DNA from: Halichondria panicea
Lineage: Eukaryota; Porifera; Demospongiae; Suberitida; Halichondriidae
NCBI RefSeq assembly: GCF_963675165.1
Contig: NC_087379.1
Location: forward strand, 2,918,201 to 2,982,200
DNA: 64,000 bases
Direction of reading: 5' to 3'
Notes under the pieces: model-generated
The model's database searches: none
The model's input: the letters and a program-made list of their open reading frames with translations, nothing else
What the model was told of the DNA's origin: nothing
Shown: piece after piece, positions 24,898 through 37,554 of the stretch
Position numbering within the stretch: the stretch's first letter is position 1
How the letters are laid out: every line of letters begins with the position of its first letter
Program-made: the position numbers and the translations under genes

Positions 24898-27800
24898 CTA
24901 TAGTGATTGATTGACGGTAGTAGCAGTCAATAGATACCCGCTGTGTCCACTCATGTTCATCAGGGGGTGGGTACGCTCCTCAAGAACCTAGGGTGAGAGA
25001 AAGCATCAAAAGTAAAAGTAAGTATAATTATTATGGGACTACCGTATAGCAGGAAATGTTCGTAAGGTGCAAAATTTCGCATTTTTAAGGGCAGAGCAGT
25101 TAACGTGAAAATTAAAAACTGGGGTAAACTCCCAAGCACCGGTATTTCACATACAAAAGCTATTGGCCGGTGTGGTTTCCTGGCATTGAACCGCGAATAT
25201 TAGAAACCCACAAACATTTCTGCTGAGGGCTCTTGAGACAAATAGCGAAAATGTGTACCTGCAAAAATTTCCTGCTATAACTGCATTTTTACCGAGGATA
25301 GCCAAATTTAAAACCGTCAAATTAAAGTATTCCAGTGGACACGTCATTGCAGCAGTAGCCATGCCTGAGACACCAAATTTAAAAACGCCAAGTCAGTTCA
25401 AACGGCTTATTCGCCAAATACAATACCCGCTAAATTTTCCACTTATAAAGTATTTCCCTAGGGGTGTTTCAAAATGTGGTATTGTAGTAGTTGATACAGT
25501 GTATATTTATTATTATTATTATATAAAAGAAACCCTTTTTAAGCCTTCTATACACCTAGTCTGCTGGATTGCACACCTATATTAAAATGCTCGACTACAC
25601 TACACTGTACAACCCTCCCACACACAATGTTGCTGACACACACCTGATAATGTCTCATCCAGCTCTCAGAGATCTGGATGTTGAACGCCAGGCCGGATTC
25701 TTTTAGGTTCTTGTAGCACTGGATCAGAGGCTGTGGGGAGGATAGACTATTGATCATGAGATAGCATTCATTCTATTATTGGTCGTGGACCAGGAAGCCA
25801 AATATCGTATATTATGCTTGATCAGAGACCGCGACTAAATGTTTCATTTTTCTGGCAGAGGAGGCACAATTCGAGAGAGGCGTTTAATACTTAGGCCTAC
25901 TAACACCCCAGCTAATTAGCACCACGGGTGCTGATGCCTCGGTGGATGTGTCAAAGCTACATAATAAACATGCAGCTACTAAGTTTTGCTGTGTGCTGGC
26001 TATAAATATTTATTCTGTAATCTGTAATCAATCACAGGGCCAGGGAAAGTCAAAGAGTGGGAAATGATCTACCCATGATTGAGGATGCCAAAAGTAAAAT
26101 TAATGGCTGTTGTAGTACAGTAGAGCCTTGCAGCTCTCTTCTCACTCTTGCAGCTACCAATAGCTATAGCGTTCTAGTGCAGAGCTAACTACTAAGTAGA
26201 GTAGCAACACTCGATCCATGGACAAGTTTTGCTACGCACTTTTCTGAAAAAGCTGCAATAACATTCCAAGTAGGCATTATTTTGCAAATCCATGAATTAA
26301 AATCCAAGAAAACATGACTAGAAGTCTATAGAAACTCTTATTTACACTTCATTGCCTTGAGCAGCTGTAGTAATCTACACACACACAAACACATTACCGT
26401 ATGCCTTGCTTGCGCATGCGCACCAAGGCATAACAACCTTTAATTTGTTATCACAAGTTTTTTTCACCTGTACAAACTCGAACTCTGCCATGAGAAGTCT
26501 TCTAACAAGCTGCTACCTAGCTAGCTGCTATCGTATAGATACCAGTATAATATGGCTGCCAAGTGCAGAGACATAGCCTTAAATTCCACTAAAGCTGCTA
26601 TTTGAGACGGCTTCTATTGCACTGAAGATAGAGAAGATAGACTGTAGGGAGGCTACTATTTCAGTATGGCCTTTACACAAGAGCCTTCCCTCCATATACG
26701 GTACACTACAATATTAACAAGAGTACATAAGTAAAAATAAGAATTCCGACGATCAAAGACAATTTGATCAAGTATTGTCTTTGATTGTTAGCACCATTAG
26801 TTTCATAATTAATGCTTATAATAATTATTAGTAACGCCCACTGACCTCTAGTATGTGGTAGTAGACGACAATAGGCCGTGATGGAGCAAGGAGGTGAACC
26901 AGTGACATGAGTACTGGCTCGGGGTGGAACCGAGATGCTATCACTAACCTGGAATGGGGTGTACCCTGTCAACAAGCACACACATTTCATGAAGAATGGC
27001 ATCATTATATGCAAGTGAAAAACTTTTGCGAATGACCTCACAATGAGAGTTACTTTTGCGTTCTGGCAAGGATCGTGATGTCATACACGTTACATGTACA
27101 ACTACTGGTATGGGCGGGTTTTTGCGATGCGAAAATTAATGATTAACAATCGCAACATTTGCATTTTTTGTTGTTGTTTGCAAAACATTCTAGTAATACG
27201 GTCAGTCAAAATTTACCCGTCCATTTTCTTCTGAGACAAGAGTTCAGCTGCCTCTCTGTAAGCATCTTCTTTCTTTTGCCTCTTTTCCTGTTTATCCTAT
27301 ATACAGAATATCATTATAATTTATATGATAAGTCGTTGTGTTTCATAACCAACCATTCTTTGAGGTGTCTTTGTACCAGTTTCATCCAACCGGTGGTCAG
27401 CTAGCTTAGGACGCTTGCAAGCAGGTTGCTGGTTGTGGTCGTGGTCTTCACTTGGCTGAAAAGAGAACACAAAACATTATAACTATACGCAAATTGGGCA
27501 AAAAAATTGCCACAAGAAAATCAAGCAAAAATTCTAGTTACAGTATAGAGTACTTTAGCAAAATGAATATGAAAGTCGGATACGTATAGTAAGTTGTGTC
27601 ATACTAGGGCAACCTTTTCATTTTTCTGCTCACTCCCAGTTTCACTAACTTCAACATCCATCGACATTCTTTCACTTTCAGTATTAACCGGTTTTTCCTC
27701 AACACCCTCCCCATCCTTGGACCCCTCTCGGACGCAACACTCGTCACCTCTCACTTTGTCCCCATTGACATCTATTTTTAACTCGGCCAGTGTTTGACTG

Positions 27801-30800
27801 AGTACGATGGAGGAGCTCTGTTGCTCTGGGCTCAACAGGGAACCTATTCGGTGTATAGGGTACATCTTTAGAATGGAGAGGTCTTGCTCTGAGAGGTGGC
27901 CAAAATTGTTCAGAATCAATCTGTAAGGACCATGAAAATAATAAATAGCTAATAATCTGGAGCTATGTCAATAAATTTCGCAATAAACTGTTCAAGAGAT
28001 AACTGCCCCAGATTAGAAAACTCTATAATAATTATTATAGTCAAGATACCTGCTTTTTCTATAGAATATAAAATCCGGATTCACCTGACAGGAAAATCTC
28101 CAAAGAAAATTTGGACAAGATTTCCATACCCTGCATGCATAAAGAAATACAGTTAATGGAGTTTACTGTACCAAGATACAATGGCATGATGTTTCTTACC
28201 TCCCATTCTCTCTAGCAGGGCACCAGTGAGGAAGCCTTGGGTAGTCTCCATGACAATCACATTAGAGTTTGCCTGTACATTGCTCATGGTGAGCATCTGA
28301 GCGAGAGAATCCTCTCGGAGAAAGCTGAGGGGAGGGGTAGACTTTGGTACATGTAACACTGATACCATAACTAGTGATTAAGGCATTAGTTTTCCACTAA
28401 CTAGTACAAGTGCAACATTAACAAACAAGCCCTAGCGCAATCACTGAGAAAAATACAACAACAGCCAAGCACCCTACGTACAATCAAATGTAGGAATCCA
28501 CGCTACATGTACGTACAGTCAGCAACAAATGCGAAATTTCATTGCATGAACAACAGGAATGTAGACAATGGAACGTTCATCTGATACACTCACCATATCT
28601 TGGAGGGTGCTACATCTCGATACATTTCACACAGGAGTCGAGTCGAGGGTCTAATGATGCGGAACACTGGGTTGTGCCTGTTATGTGTGGAGGGGGTGGG
28701 CATGAGACACACAATATCAATATGCAGATTATGCGCTTTGGTTCAGACTTACTTCCTTTCTTTCTTGCGAATGTACTTTTCTTGAGAGAATTTTGTCTTC
28801 TCCTTGAATGAGCTGCTATGCTCAACGATGGTCTCAACAATAGCCTGTGGAACAAGTTCTTTCACACATCACGTTTTGCTGGTTGGCTTTCTACTGGTTA
28901 AAATTAACTGCTGCTACCAACTGTTACTAATAGTAGGAGTAGTGTATCTAATATGTCCGCCACAAAACTAAAATAGGCTTATGCATGCTATGTTACACAT
29001 ATACAGAATGGACAGATGTAAAAGCAATAATACTAGAAGGCGTACCTGACCTTTGACACCCTGTCCTTTCATTGTCACCACATCTTCCTCCGTGAGCCCT
29101 TGTGCCGCTCCGTCGTCAAATACTCCTCTGTTGTCAGCTGCACTGCTTGTCTCCCCTGTATGGAGTGAGTGTAGGGATGTGAGATGTATGTGGGGTGGGG
29201 GGAGTGGCGTTGGCTTGTTGCTAGCTTTATTGGGTATATATATACAGACATACAAAGTGGCAAATACAATATAGGTACATGTATGTTATGGCTTAAGGAT
29301 CAGTATGTCCATCCACCTTTTAGTTTGTCAGCCAGTTCTTCTGTATTGTCGCTCACAAGGACCAACTGTTTCATGTCAACCTTGAAACTGCTCCCATAGT
29401 AACATCCAAGCGCTCCATCGGGGTAGAAACCAACTTTGTCAAAGTTCAATTTCCTGTCAATGAAAGCTATTATAATTAAGGACTTTGATATGAGCATTAA
29501 CTTTTAAAGCTCGAAACTAGGACATTTTTCAACTATAGATAAGCTACTGCAAGAGATCTCATCTCTGATTCTGAGAATAAGTAGCCTAGTACCAAGAGCA
29601 GATAAGAAGAGAAGAGTGTCGAACTACCGATAATTCTACGCAACAACTATGCACAAAGTAACATGACTCGTACTAGCCTCCTTCACAAGGCCTAATTGTT
29701 AGGCCTGCTACTGACTGCTTGCGCATGCGCAAAATTATTGGATAATATTCCCGTAATGTTTCCCATTAAACTGAATTTTTACCCGAATTATATCCTGAAT
29801 AACATAATTATACAGACAAAGAATACTCTTCATAAAGTCAGACACAGAGCTATATAGCTAGCTAGCTAGAGACAGAGCTGTATTGGTTACAGCAGCAATT
29901 TCTTTCTGATAGAGTCGACTTTCACCAAGGTTAGTGTCAGATGGGCGTGGCCTATCCATGTAGCTATATAGGCTATTGTCAGCCTTCCCCTCCGTTCAGA
30001 GGATTGTTATCCACACTGTTGCAGGCTGTGAGTCCTTTGTTAACATAGTAGGCTAAGGGTAGCTATTAGAATGCTATCACACGGGCTACAATCACACCTC
30101 TATCCACTTTCTTCAATCCACTTCCGTTCGTTTTGACGTCATTGTTTTACTGAGCAAAATACAATGGTATCCGAATTACCCACTTTCTGGGTAATAGGTG
30201 GCGCATGCGCAAACAGTCGATACCAGGCCCTCTCTTAGCGGCCTGGAATCGAGGCTAGACTCGTACGTGATGAAGTATTGTGAAATTACTAGTAATCTCC
30301 TAGTAAATGTTAAACATTATGTTTTTAGGGGTGTGGTAATTGAACATGACATGATTCTAACTAGTCGTTCGCATTCAAGGTTCAGATTCTGCTCACTGCA
30401 CACTAATAGAAGTTAAATCACTTGCAATCTTTACTTACTGCTAACAATTTGTGTGTTGCGTAATGGATGCCCAAGCTTAATCAATTTGTGCGTTGCTCAC
30501 GTGTCATTGACTTTGTGCACAGTTGTCGTGTAGATCATCAGTAGTTCGACACTCTTCTTCTTACCGTCTTTCTTCTAATTACAGAACCACTCCAATAGGA
30601 AAACCAACTCACAGTTTTTTTTATTCTATTTATGAACCATTTCCATTTCGTAATTATTTTATTGTGGTGCTTAGTTAATTAGAACAGACGAACGTATTAG
30701 TTAGCACGAGCATAACCGGTTATAAAATACAGTTAGCATAGCTTCAAGCACATATTCTGCAAGCAGTTAAATGCTGCTGTTGATGATATACATTCAATAG

Positions 30801-32137
30801 AACTACTTTGAGTGCAGATATAGCTGAATCACAAACGTGTGAGGTCTTGAAACTTTTGTAATCGAATATTTTGTTCTTTTTGTTAGCTCCACCCTAGATA
30901 GTAGAGGAAGGGGATTGGAAACGGGATCACGTGAGCTTATGCTTGCAATGTAAGGCATCTGGGACCGTGCGCGTTGCAACCTATGACACCTTGAGGTGTG
31001 ATTTTACTGGTTTTGAGGTCAAGAGAAGCTTTTGAAAAGAAGCAAACGAGAGGATACTAGGTAAGTAAATGTATGAATAGCCCTATAATTTGTCTTGAGG
31101 CATGGCTAGGTACAAAATGAAACATTATTACTAGCTAGAAGTCATGTTCACTCTTGGTAGCACACAAAATTTGAAGATTTTACAACACTTAGCTTCTTCT
31201 TTTTATTTGTGGGGTAAGAACTGACATATGAATTGCATCTATTGTAAATGAATGGTTACAGTAGTAGTACATGATGTTATTTTATTGCTTCAGCTACATA
31301 TATTGGAAGTGGGGATATCATACTTCTTGAGTTATTGACCGATTTGTTGATTTTCACTAGCCATCTTTGCGGGGTAGCATCTCCATAACTAAGCTGAGTT
31401 TATATTCGAGACTCGGCAATATTAAAGATCAATGTCCATATTATTGCTTCCAATGCATTAGATTTTGAAAATCACTATTCATGCTCTGATTTTGTCACCG
31501 CAGTGTCGATGTGTGGCAAGAACTTGGACTGAGAAATCACTGGAAGAACATTGATAATTCATGTATAATTATGTTTAGACCATGCTTATACCTTATATTG
31601 ATTGTTCATTGTTGTCTATGCATGACCATAAGCTTGCTTTAAGCTTTTAGTTTAGCATAAACTGCCATTAGTGCACAAAAAGTTTATTGCAAGCTCAGCA
31701 CTTCAAGTTGCATCCATGGTCGCGGCTATAATTGAGGTTGTAGCAAGGACGGTCCGTGTGAAATAGTGCTAATTGCCTGTGTTTCCAATCCCCTTCCTCT
31801 ACTATCTATGGCTCCATCCTATTTGATCTAAGAACCGTTCCTCAAAAATAATTCTTTCGTCGTTCCAAATGTGGACCATTTCCATTACTTTTTTTGGTGC
31901 TGTAATTAGAACAAAGACGTACCTGTACCTATACTCTCTTCTGACATACTCTTGTTATAATTATAGTTACCTAATCACAGAGACTCATTCTTTAATTTTA
32001 ATACTATAGACTTACTTTCCTTTCTTGTAGACTTACTTTCCTTTCTTGAGCTTGAAGAGTCTGTAGGTTTTGTCCCTCTGAGCAAGAACTATTGCACCCT
32101 CTGCTATTACTATACTGTCTGAGCGTTGAACAGCCAT
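24898..32137 (-). CDS. TRMT6: tRNA (adenine-N1-)-methyltransferase non-catalytic subunit TRM6
   Basis: Thirteen exons on the - strand: 32137-32037, 29453-29317, 29155-29046, 28844-28753, 28677-28594, 28324-28200, 28130-28085, 27920-27614, 27455-27354, 27296-27217, 26948-26846, 25730-25644 and 24987-24898. They join in frame to 487 aa (the human protein has about 497). TRM6 pairs with catalytic TRM61 and positions tRNA for m1A58 formation in the nucleus. Diagnostic blocks are IVIAEGAIVLAQRDKTYRLF at the start, GCYYGSSFKV, DDGAAQGLTEEDV, RPSTRLLCEMY, DSLAQMLTMSNVQANSNVI, GFLTGALLERMGGYGNLVQI, ASRFHPEPVLMSLVHLLAPS and the C-terminal MSGHSGYLL. The middle exon (27920-27614) is acidic, as in relatives. 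The first intron (2.6 kb) is swollen by two inverted-repeat elements. Confidence 0.93.
25041..25280. mobile_element. MITE in the last TRMT6 intron
   Basis: Left end ACCGTATAGCAGGAAATG; right end TGCAAAAATTTCCTGCTATA, truncated before CGGT. Related in end sequence to the elements at 42461-42675 and 56428-56656. Confidence 0.65.
26999..27202. mobile_element. MITE in a TRMT6 intron (ACCGTATTACTAG family)
   Basis: The right end reads ACATTCTAGTAATACGGT and the left, eroded, has GTGAAAAACTTTTGCGAATG with GCGTTCTGGCAAGGATCGTG inside. The same blocks occur at 39420-39639 and 52010-52229. It lies between exons 10 and 11. Confidence 0.75.
29602..30564. mobile_element. Inverted-repeat element in TRMT6 intron 1
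   Basis: The left arm has AGAGTGTCGAACTACCGAT then TGCACAAAGT; the right arm reversed has AGAGTGTCGAACTACTGAT then TGCACAAAGT. The arms extend for about 55-60 nt with some divergence. The interior (about 0.85 kb) has no transposase I recognise and carries GCGCATGCGC motifs and one decayed TAGCCTCG-family foldback near 30,222. Probably a non-autonomous DNA transposon; superfamily unknown. Confidence 0.65.
30885..31818. mobile_element. Second inverted-repeat element in TRMT6 intron 1
   Basis: The arms are 30885-30922 and 31781-31818: ATAGTAGAGGAAGGGGATTG on the left is repeated inverted on the right. The arms differ at a few positions. The interior has no recognisable protein. The core GGGATTGGAAAC recurs in the arms of the 42,672-44,742 element and (reverse) in the methyltransferase introns near 11,265 and 24,116, suggesting one broad family. 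Confidence 0.62.
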
Positions 32138-32421
32138 CCTCGACAGTCTATATACTCGATCGCAAGTACAAGTCTCCTGTTCACCTATTTGCCACGTGGT
32201 TAATTTATAGAGGGCGGTTGAAGCTTGAAGCCGTAAACATGACAGTGGGAAGTTCCCCCCCTTGATTGCCTGTATCGTTGGGATATCCACACGACTTTTC
32301 TCCCCTTCTTCTCCCATATATACCCCCGGCCCCCCCATACTACATTACTTAAAATTGGATGAAGGTATGATTTGCGAGTAACATAACATATCATGAACGT
32401 GTGTCCTCTATCAGAATCAGA
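32138..32421. promoter_or_regulatory. Divergent promoter between TRMT6 and the CARD-TM-DD gene
   Basis: Only 284 bp separate the two start codons on opposite strands, so both promoters must lie here or in 5' untranslated parts. There is no clear TATA box. A run of C (TTCCCCCCCTTG) and CCCCCGGCCCCCCC are GC-rich islands in AT-rich surroundings. Confidence 0.55.
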
Positions 32422-33871
32422 ATGAGCACACCTGAGTATAGGACAATGGTTCGTTGTACCGTCAGCCTTACAAACACACTGGCAGGCGACATAAAAAATA
32501 TGGGGGACTTGTTTTTTCAAGAAGGTTTCATCTCGCCTGGTGTTCACGAAATCACAAGGTCACATATTAAAGAGCCAGCGGAGAAAGCTCGCGAGCTTGT
32601 TGGAGCTCTAACGAGTAAGGTGAAGACGTCGAGATGTTTCCATGATATTGTGCGCATACTGATGAAGCAAGGAGACTGGATCAATGATCTTATTGAAAAA
32701 CTGAGAATAGAGTATAAAGGTAAGTAAGACTATGTAAGACTATGTTCAGTGAATTCCACATTTTTTTCAGAAAATGATGGGAAGAACTTTCCAGTAATAG
32801 GTCGAAAGAGTGTTCAAAGTGCTAGCCCTCCTCACAGTGGTGAGTGTCTTTCCTCCTGGGCAGCCATTTCCATCTGAAGCCCCCCCCTCCCAGTGTGTGT
32901 ATGCCATTTCAATTGAGGTAGACTTTTCTTTACCAGCTTTTGTCGAGTTCTTGGAAAACCTAGCTGTTACTAGTAGTAAAAAGCTCTCGTAAACTACTGT
33001 AAAATGTATCAGCTTGTAAATGCTTGTATATCAGCTTGTAAGAAGCTTGTAAAATGCTTTTGTATCAGCTTGGCTGAAAATGCAGGTAAGCAACTTTTGT
33101 TGTGCTATGTTCTCTTATAAGTCATACATATCTCTTGTGACACAGGCTCACGGGAAAACAACAGTTATAGGAATGGTGCCAACAACAGGAAAAAAACTCA
33201 AAAGACCTTTCCTCAGAAAGATAGAGAAGGGCATTCATGTAACTCAACAATTTCAGATAATCGTGGAGGTATTTTAATTTTTTATTTCAAATCAATGACT
33301 CTGGTGTTTTGCAGGTTTCTTGACATACTGTGTTCTTCCGATCATGACCATATCATTCATTACGGCAGTTATATATATCGGCTATATGGTATTTTGCGTG
33401 TGGTCTACGAATGCAATTTGCCCAGGCAATCAGAGTGCAGGTTTCTTGACCAACAAAAACAATGCTAGACAACATTCAAAGGAAGGAACAGGTAAGCTTG
33501 CCATTAACCAGTTTGTGTTATTGCATTGCATGCTGCCATGCTGTATGTGTATTACAGACATCTGCCATCGTATTGTCACCCAAGAAGACAAGAAGCTCGT
33601 TCACATGTCGCTTAGTATAGTCGGCGACTGGTCAGATCTGTGTTTGTATCTCGATGTCAAAGATAAGATTCGGAATGCATTAAAATATGCTGCTAAGCAA
33701 GTGCAACAAAAGAGAACTGAATGCGTGGATGCTTATTTGGAGGACACAGTGCCACTGTGCTTTGAGAAGGTGGTGAAAGTGCTGTGTGTGCTAAACCAGT
33801 CCAACCGTGCTAAAGAGTTGGCAGAAAAGAAAGACGTGGACTTTTTGACCGTTTGTGAACCGGCACTATGA
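32422..33871 (+). CDS. CARD / transmembrane / death-domain-like protein
   Basis: Five exons: 32422-32719, 32771-32839, 33146-33268, 33315-33491 and 33558-33871. All have GT-AG borders, and together they give 981 nt, 326 aa, with the frame kept at each junction. Residues ~8-98 look like a CARD: Leu-rich helices with LFFQEGFISPGVHEI and EKARELVGALTSK, as in CARD helices 2-4. Residues ~100-163 are a polar, Asn/Lys/Gln-rich linker. Residues ~169-193 are a strong membrane helix (ISFITAVIYIGYMVFCVW). Residues ~223-315 look like a death domain (VGDWSDLCLYLDV, ending NRAKELAEKKDVD). CARDs and death domains build signalling platforms in apoptosis and innate immunity. One membrane pass would put the two on opposite sides, or the protein could be organelle-anchored. 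A start at 32401 would add seven residues. Domain calls are by eye. Confidence 0.72.
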
Positions 33872-34072
33872 AACAATTTGTATAGTTATTTTTTACATTT
33901 TGTACTGATTAGATCTATAATATTTTGTATTTTGTAACTTACTTGGTGCAGCTTAATTGTGGTTTTTTGTGGGCTGCAAGTTTCCTCATTGAGGAGGAAG
34001 CCGGAAGGTCATTTTAGTATACGCCCTTGGTAGTACATGTACAGCTAGACAGTGTCAGAGTAAGCAGAATTC
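33872..34072. other. Short spacer after the CARD-TM-DD gene
   Basis: AT-rich 3' region; nothing coding seen. Confidence 0.5.
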
Positions 34073-34420
34073 ATGCTGAGGGAGTTGATAGTAGTGTTGG
34101 TCTTGGCCCTGAGCCTCTATTTTGAGGTGGCCCAAAGTGCCCCTGCAAGACAAGATCTCCTGACCAGAAGATTGCAGTTGTTAAAAATGAGAGAGAAAGC
34201 AAGGGAGCAAAAAGATACATCAAATGATATCGATCATCATTAATTTGTTCAGAAAGCCAGACAAACAAATATCTCCAATAAGCCGCTTGCAGAAGTTATC
34301 CATTACTTGTTAAATCCGTCTGCAGGCCCAATCCTGAACCACCCTGTTGATATTGGTGTTCTCAGAAAATTATTGGCTGGGAATAAAAGTTTCGACTTAT
34401 CCTCTCGTCAGAAGAGCTGA
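34073..34420 (+). pseudogene. Possible small secreted protein with an in-frame stop
   Basis: From ATG at 34073 the frame encodes a typical signal peptide (MLRELIVVLVLALSLYFEVA, then QSAPA), followed by a charged segment with the dibasic LLTRRLQLLKMREKAREQ. It stops at TAA (34241-34243) after 56 codons. The same frame then runs open for another 58 codons (LAEVIHYLLNPSAGPILN...) to TGA at 34420. TTGTTCAG just after the TAA could be a splice acceptor, with a donor inside the first part (GAG|GTGGCC). So this is either a 56-aa secreted peptide, a two-exon gene, or a gene broken by a nonsense mutation. I do not recognise the family. Confidence 0.42.
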
Positions 34421-34773
34421 GCTTCAAGTATAGTGAATAGTGAATTATACTGAACAGTAACTTCAATCCAACTGTATAGATAGATAGAGCTTAGAGCTGA
34501 GTGTTTGATTGATATATATAATCACGTGTGAAGTTTCTATATCATCAAGTGTAACAGTATATATACGCCCTTGAATGCTTGATAGTCTACAGACATTTGC
34601 CATGACATTGTATATATTATTAATTAATCTACTCCATCTTGGGAATTGACATTCCTGAATTGTATGCATAATAATGTGATTGCAAGATATACCAATCACA
34701 ACTGTATAAATAAAATACCAGGTCCTGTAGTATATCAGGAGTGCTTGGTATAATAATACATAGGGAAATATTA

Positions 34774-37290
34774 TCAAAGTTTTGATTTTTTAGTCCTGAA
34801 CGATGTGAGATCAAAGGACAGTGGTTTGTTGAGTGTTAGTTCAGTCAGCAATAGTCCAACAACTGGAGCAATCATGGCTCCGTTTCCTAAATGCATGAAG
34901 GACATTTATGGTAGCTGTGGGACATGCACTGATATACAAGAGATAAATTGATACTACGTATAATTAAAACAATAGGCTACAGTACAACCCGGTAGTATAT
35001 AAGGAAATCACCTGACATGCCAGCTGCAAACACAATGTTTGGATATAAAGGTACATGGTCGATAATGGGAATTCTGCCATCAGTCATCTGCGCAAAAAAA
35101 AGTAATTGACCCACTGACCAAATAGAATATACATTTTACAGAGTAAATTTTTTTACTGCAACAAATCTTACAGAGTAGACACAAGGCTCAAAGATGGCTG
35201 GTGTTGTAGCGACTCCTCTGAGGTAAGTTTTGATGAACTGGACCACCTTCTCCACTGACTCTGGTCCAGCCCCTCCCTCATCACGATTATCAACCTCTAT
35301 ATCACGATACGTGCGATGGTATACCTGCATGGCAATTAACTATATAACCGTCAGGGTGATGGAAAGTCTAGTTACCTTTAACAAGCCAGGGTATTCAATT
35401 TCAGGAAAAATGTAAAAGTGCTCTTTGCCATCCTCAAATGCCACACAAGGAAACACCTCAGGCTTAAAATGTTTAGGATTCTCCACCTTCCAGTAGAACA
35501 CCTCAGCTCTTAATGTCTGCAAAACCATAAGTACACGTAAATTTAAAGAGGGTAATTTGGTAAAAATTGGCAACATGTATGTGTTGAGCTCTTATCTTGG
35601 TGTAGAGGGATTCTAGACAGGCTAGACAAATTAGCTAGAGACAGGCTCCTAGCTATAGGCAACAATAACTAGTTACAGACCATTTGACTTCACAGTGTAG
35701 CTTAACCAAATTCTTAGATTGAGAAGCATAACATCAACTGACAATACAGGGTAAAACGAAGTTAAAGTGAAGTGAGGCAAAAAAGGTAAACAAAACCTTA
35801 AATACGTGGAGCGGGGGGGGGGGGGCAGAGGCTCGTACAACAACAAAGGGAGGAAGTGGAGCATTTAACAATGAGAATTGCGTGATATCAACATCAACAT
35901 AAATCATGGTTAAGGTAGTAGTAAATATTATGTAACATAAGGTGTTAAGGTACATTGAGCGTGAACAATATGAGAGCTTTTGGAGAAACAAGCCCTGTGA
36001 GCACCTTGATAGGCAATTGCACCCCGAGCTTGCTGATGAGTTTGGGGGCCCAGGCCCCTGCAGTGATGACCACCTTCCGTGAGATGAAGTCACCCTTGTT
36101 AGTTCTCACAATCACCCTGTCTCCAGGAACAATGTCCGTCACACAGTGGTTGTCAAGCAGCACACCACCTCCGCGCATAAACAGTTTCTACAACAGTAAT
36201 TCTACAACAGTAACACACTAGGTTAACCTTATAGGGTACTGTTTAAGTATTTTGTTGTAATATACATTTACCTGATATTGAGTCACAACCTTAACAATGT
36301 TAATGATCATCATGTCTGGTTCCAAAACCCCAATAAAATCATCAGGCAGACACAGTTGTGAATTGTAGCGTTGGTTGACCTGCAAAGAGAATGAAGGCTT
36401 AGCTAAGTAACAGACAAACGTACCTGTTTGGCTGACAAGATGGGTTTAGTGATGCCATTTCTCAGCAGATTACTGGCCGCAATTTTTAATTCCGTGTTAG
36501 TCTTAGACCCAATATACAAGTGATCTGATGGGCTGGAGCAAACTTCTTAATGCAATAAGTTTAGCAATGGCAACTGCCAATAGGCTATTAGTAAGTTAGT
36601 CATCAATACACTGAATTGTTAGTGTACCAGTATATTTCTTTTCCACTCTCACTCTGTAACTCGTCAAACATGCCAAGTGAGACGGTAACCATTTTAGAGA
36701 ATACCCTCAGATTATTTGGAGCCAATGCTTTTCTGAGCAGTCTTGATTCGCCGTGAGAGCTACCTCTAGTGTGCAGAGCATGGAACTGCAGCAGCAAACA
36801 CATACAAATATTTTAGAGAATTGGAGATCATGAACTGCCTCCCCAATACACTACAAAAGTCATGTGGTGTATGATAATGCTCATAATAATCATTATGGAT
36901 AGACTGTGGGATTCAGCACCAGGTCCGCGTCTAGGTTCTAGGTCTGAATACCGTATAGAGGGTATATTTCGAGGGTATAAATTTTCGCGGAAATGCCATG
37001 CTTTTAATTTTCATGGAATAGCAGCCTTTTTTGCAGCATGCATGCGATATTAAATTTGCAGTTATAAATGTTCGCGGTACATGCTTAATCCGCGAAAACC
37101 ACGAATATTTATATACCCTCGAAATAAATTATACTACCCTCTAGATCTATACGGTATGCATTGATTTAAAATGTGAAATGTGGTCTACCTGCTCCAGAAG
37201 CAGCACTCTCCTGATTCCATTCTTGATGAGCTGGTATGCAGTAGAGCTTCCCTCCACTCCTGCTCCCACTACTATCACATCATAGTCCAT
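34774..37290 (-). CDS. PIPOX: Peroxisomal sarcosine / L-pipecolate oxidase
   Basis: Nine exons: 37290-37189, 36785-36628, 36532-36424, 36379-36272, 36187-36005, 35516-35376, 35324-35172, 35087-35012 and 34886-34774. They join in frame to 380 aa (human PIPOX has about 390). The enzyme oxidises sarcosine, pipecolate or related secondary amines to imines with O2, releasing H2O2. The N-terminal dinucleotide fold is [20 protein letters not shown] with LLLEQ at the strand end. [14 protein letters not shown] is the family's FAD-contacting motif. [12 protein letters not shown] follows. FEPCVYS holds the Cys to which FAD is covalently bound in this family. [21 protein letters not shown] is the C-terminal FAD segment. 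The protein ends KKSKL, a canonical PTS1 peroxisomal import signal. Confidence 0.93.
35813..35825. repeat. Run of 13 G
   Basis: Poly-G inside oxidase intron 5, followed by GCAGAGGC. Could form G-quadruplex or be a slippage site; its length may be unreliable in assembly. Confidence 0.8.
36948..37157. mobile_element. MITE in PIPOX intron 1
   Basis: Ends ATACCGTATAGAGGGTAT and GATCTATACGGTAT are inverted. Just inside, TTTCGAGGGTATAAATTTTC pairs with an ATATACCCTCGAAAT block on the right. The interior contains GCAGCCTTTTTTGCAGCATG. Best preserved of the family that includes 3139-3283 and 15566-15712. Confidence 0.8.
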
Positions 37291-37554
37291 GCCACCTAGT
37301 TTCTTTGCCTATAGCTAGCCTGTATAATTATATAGGCAATGTTGATATTTGAGACATAATTAATGGCTATAACTAAGCCCCACCCACCATTCATAATGTG
37401 CTAAGCAAAATTAATTACAAATTATAGTGCATGCATCACTTCACACTTCGTTGAGAGCAAAAATGTCATTTCTGTTCCTATATACCAAGACAACATCTTT
37501 TGAATGTGATTAGCATACTCATGATAGTTATACATGTGTACACCATAAAGTATT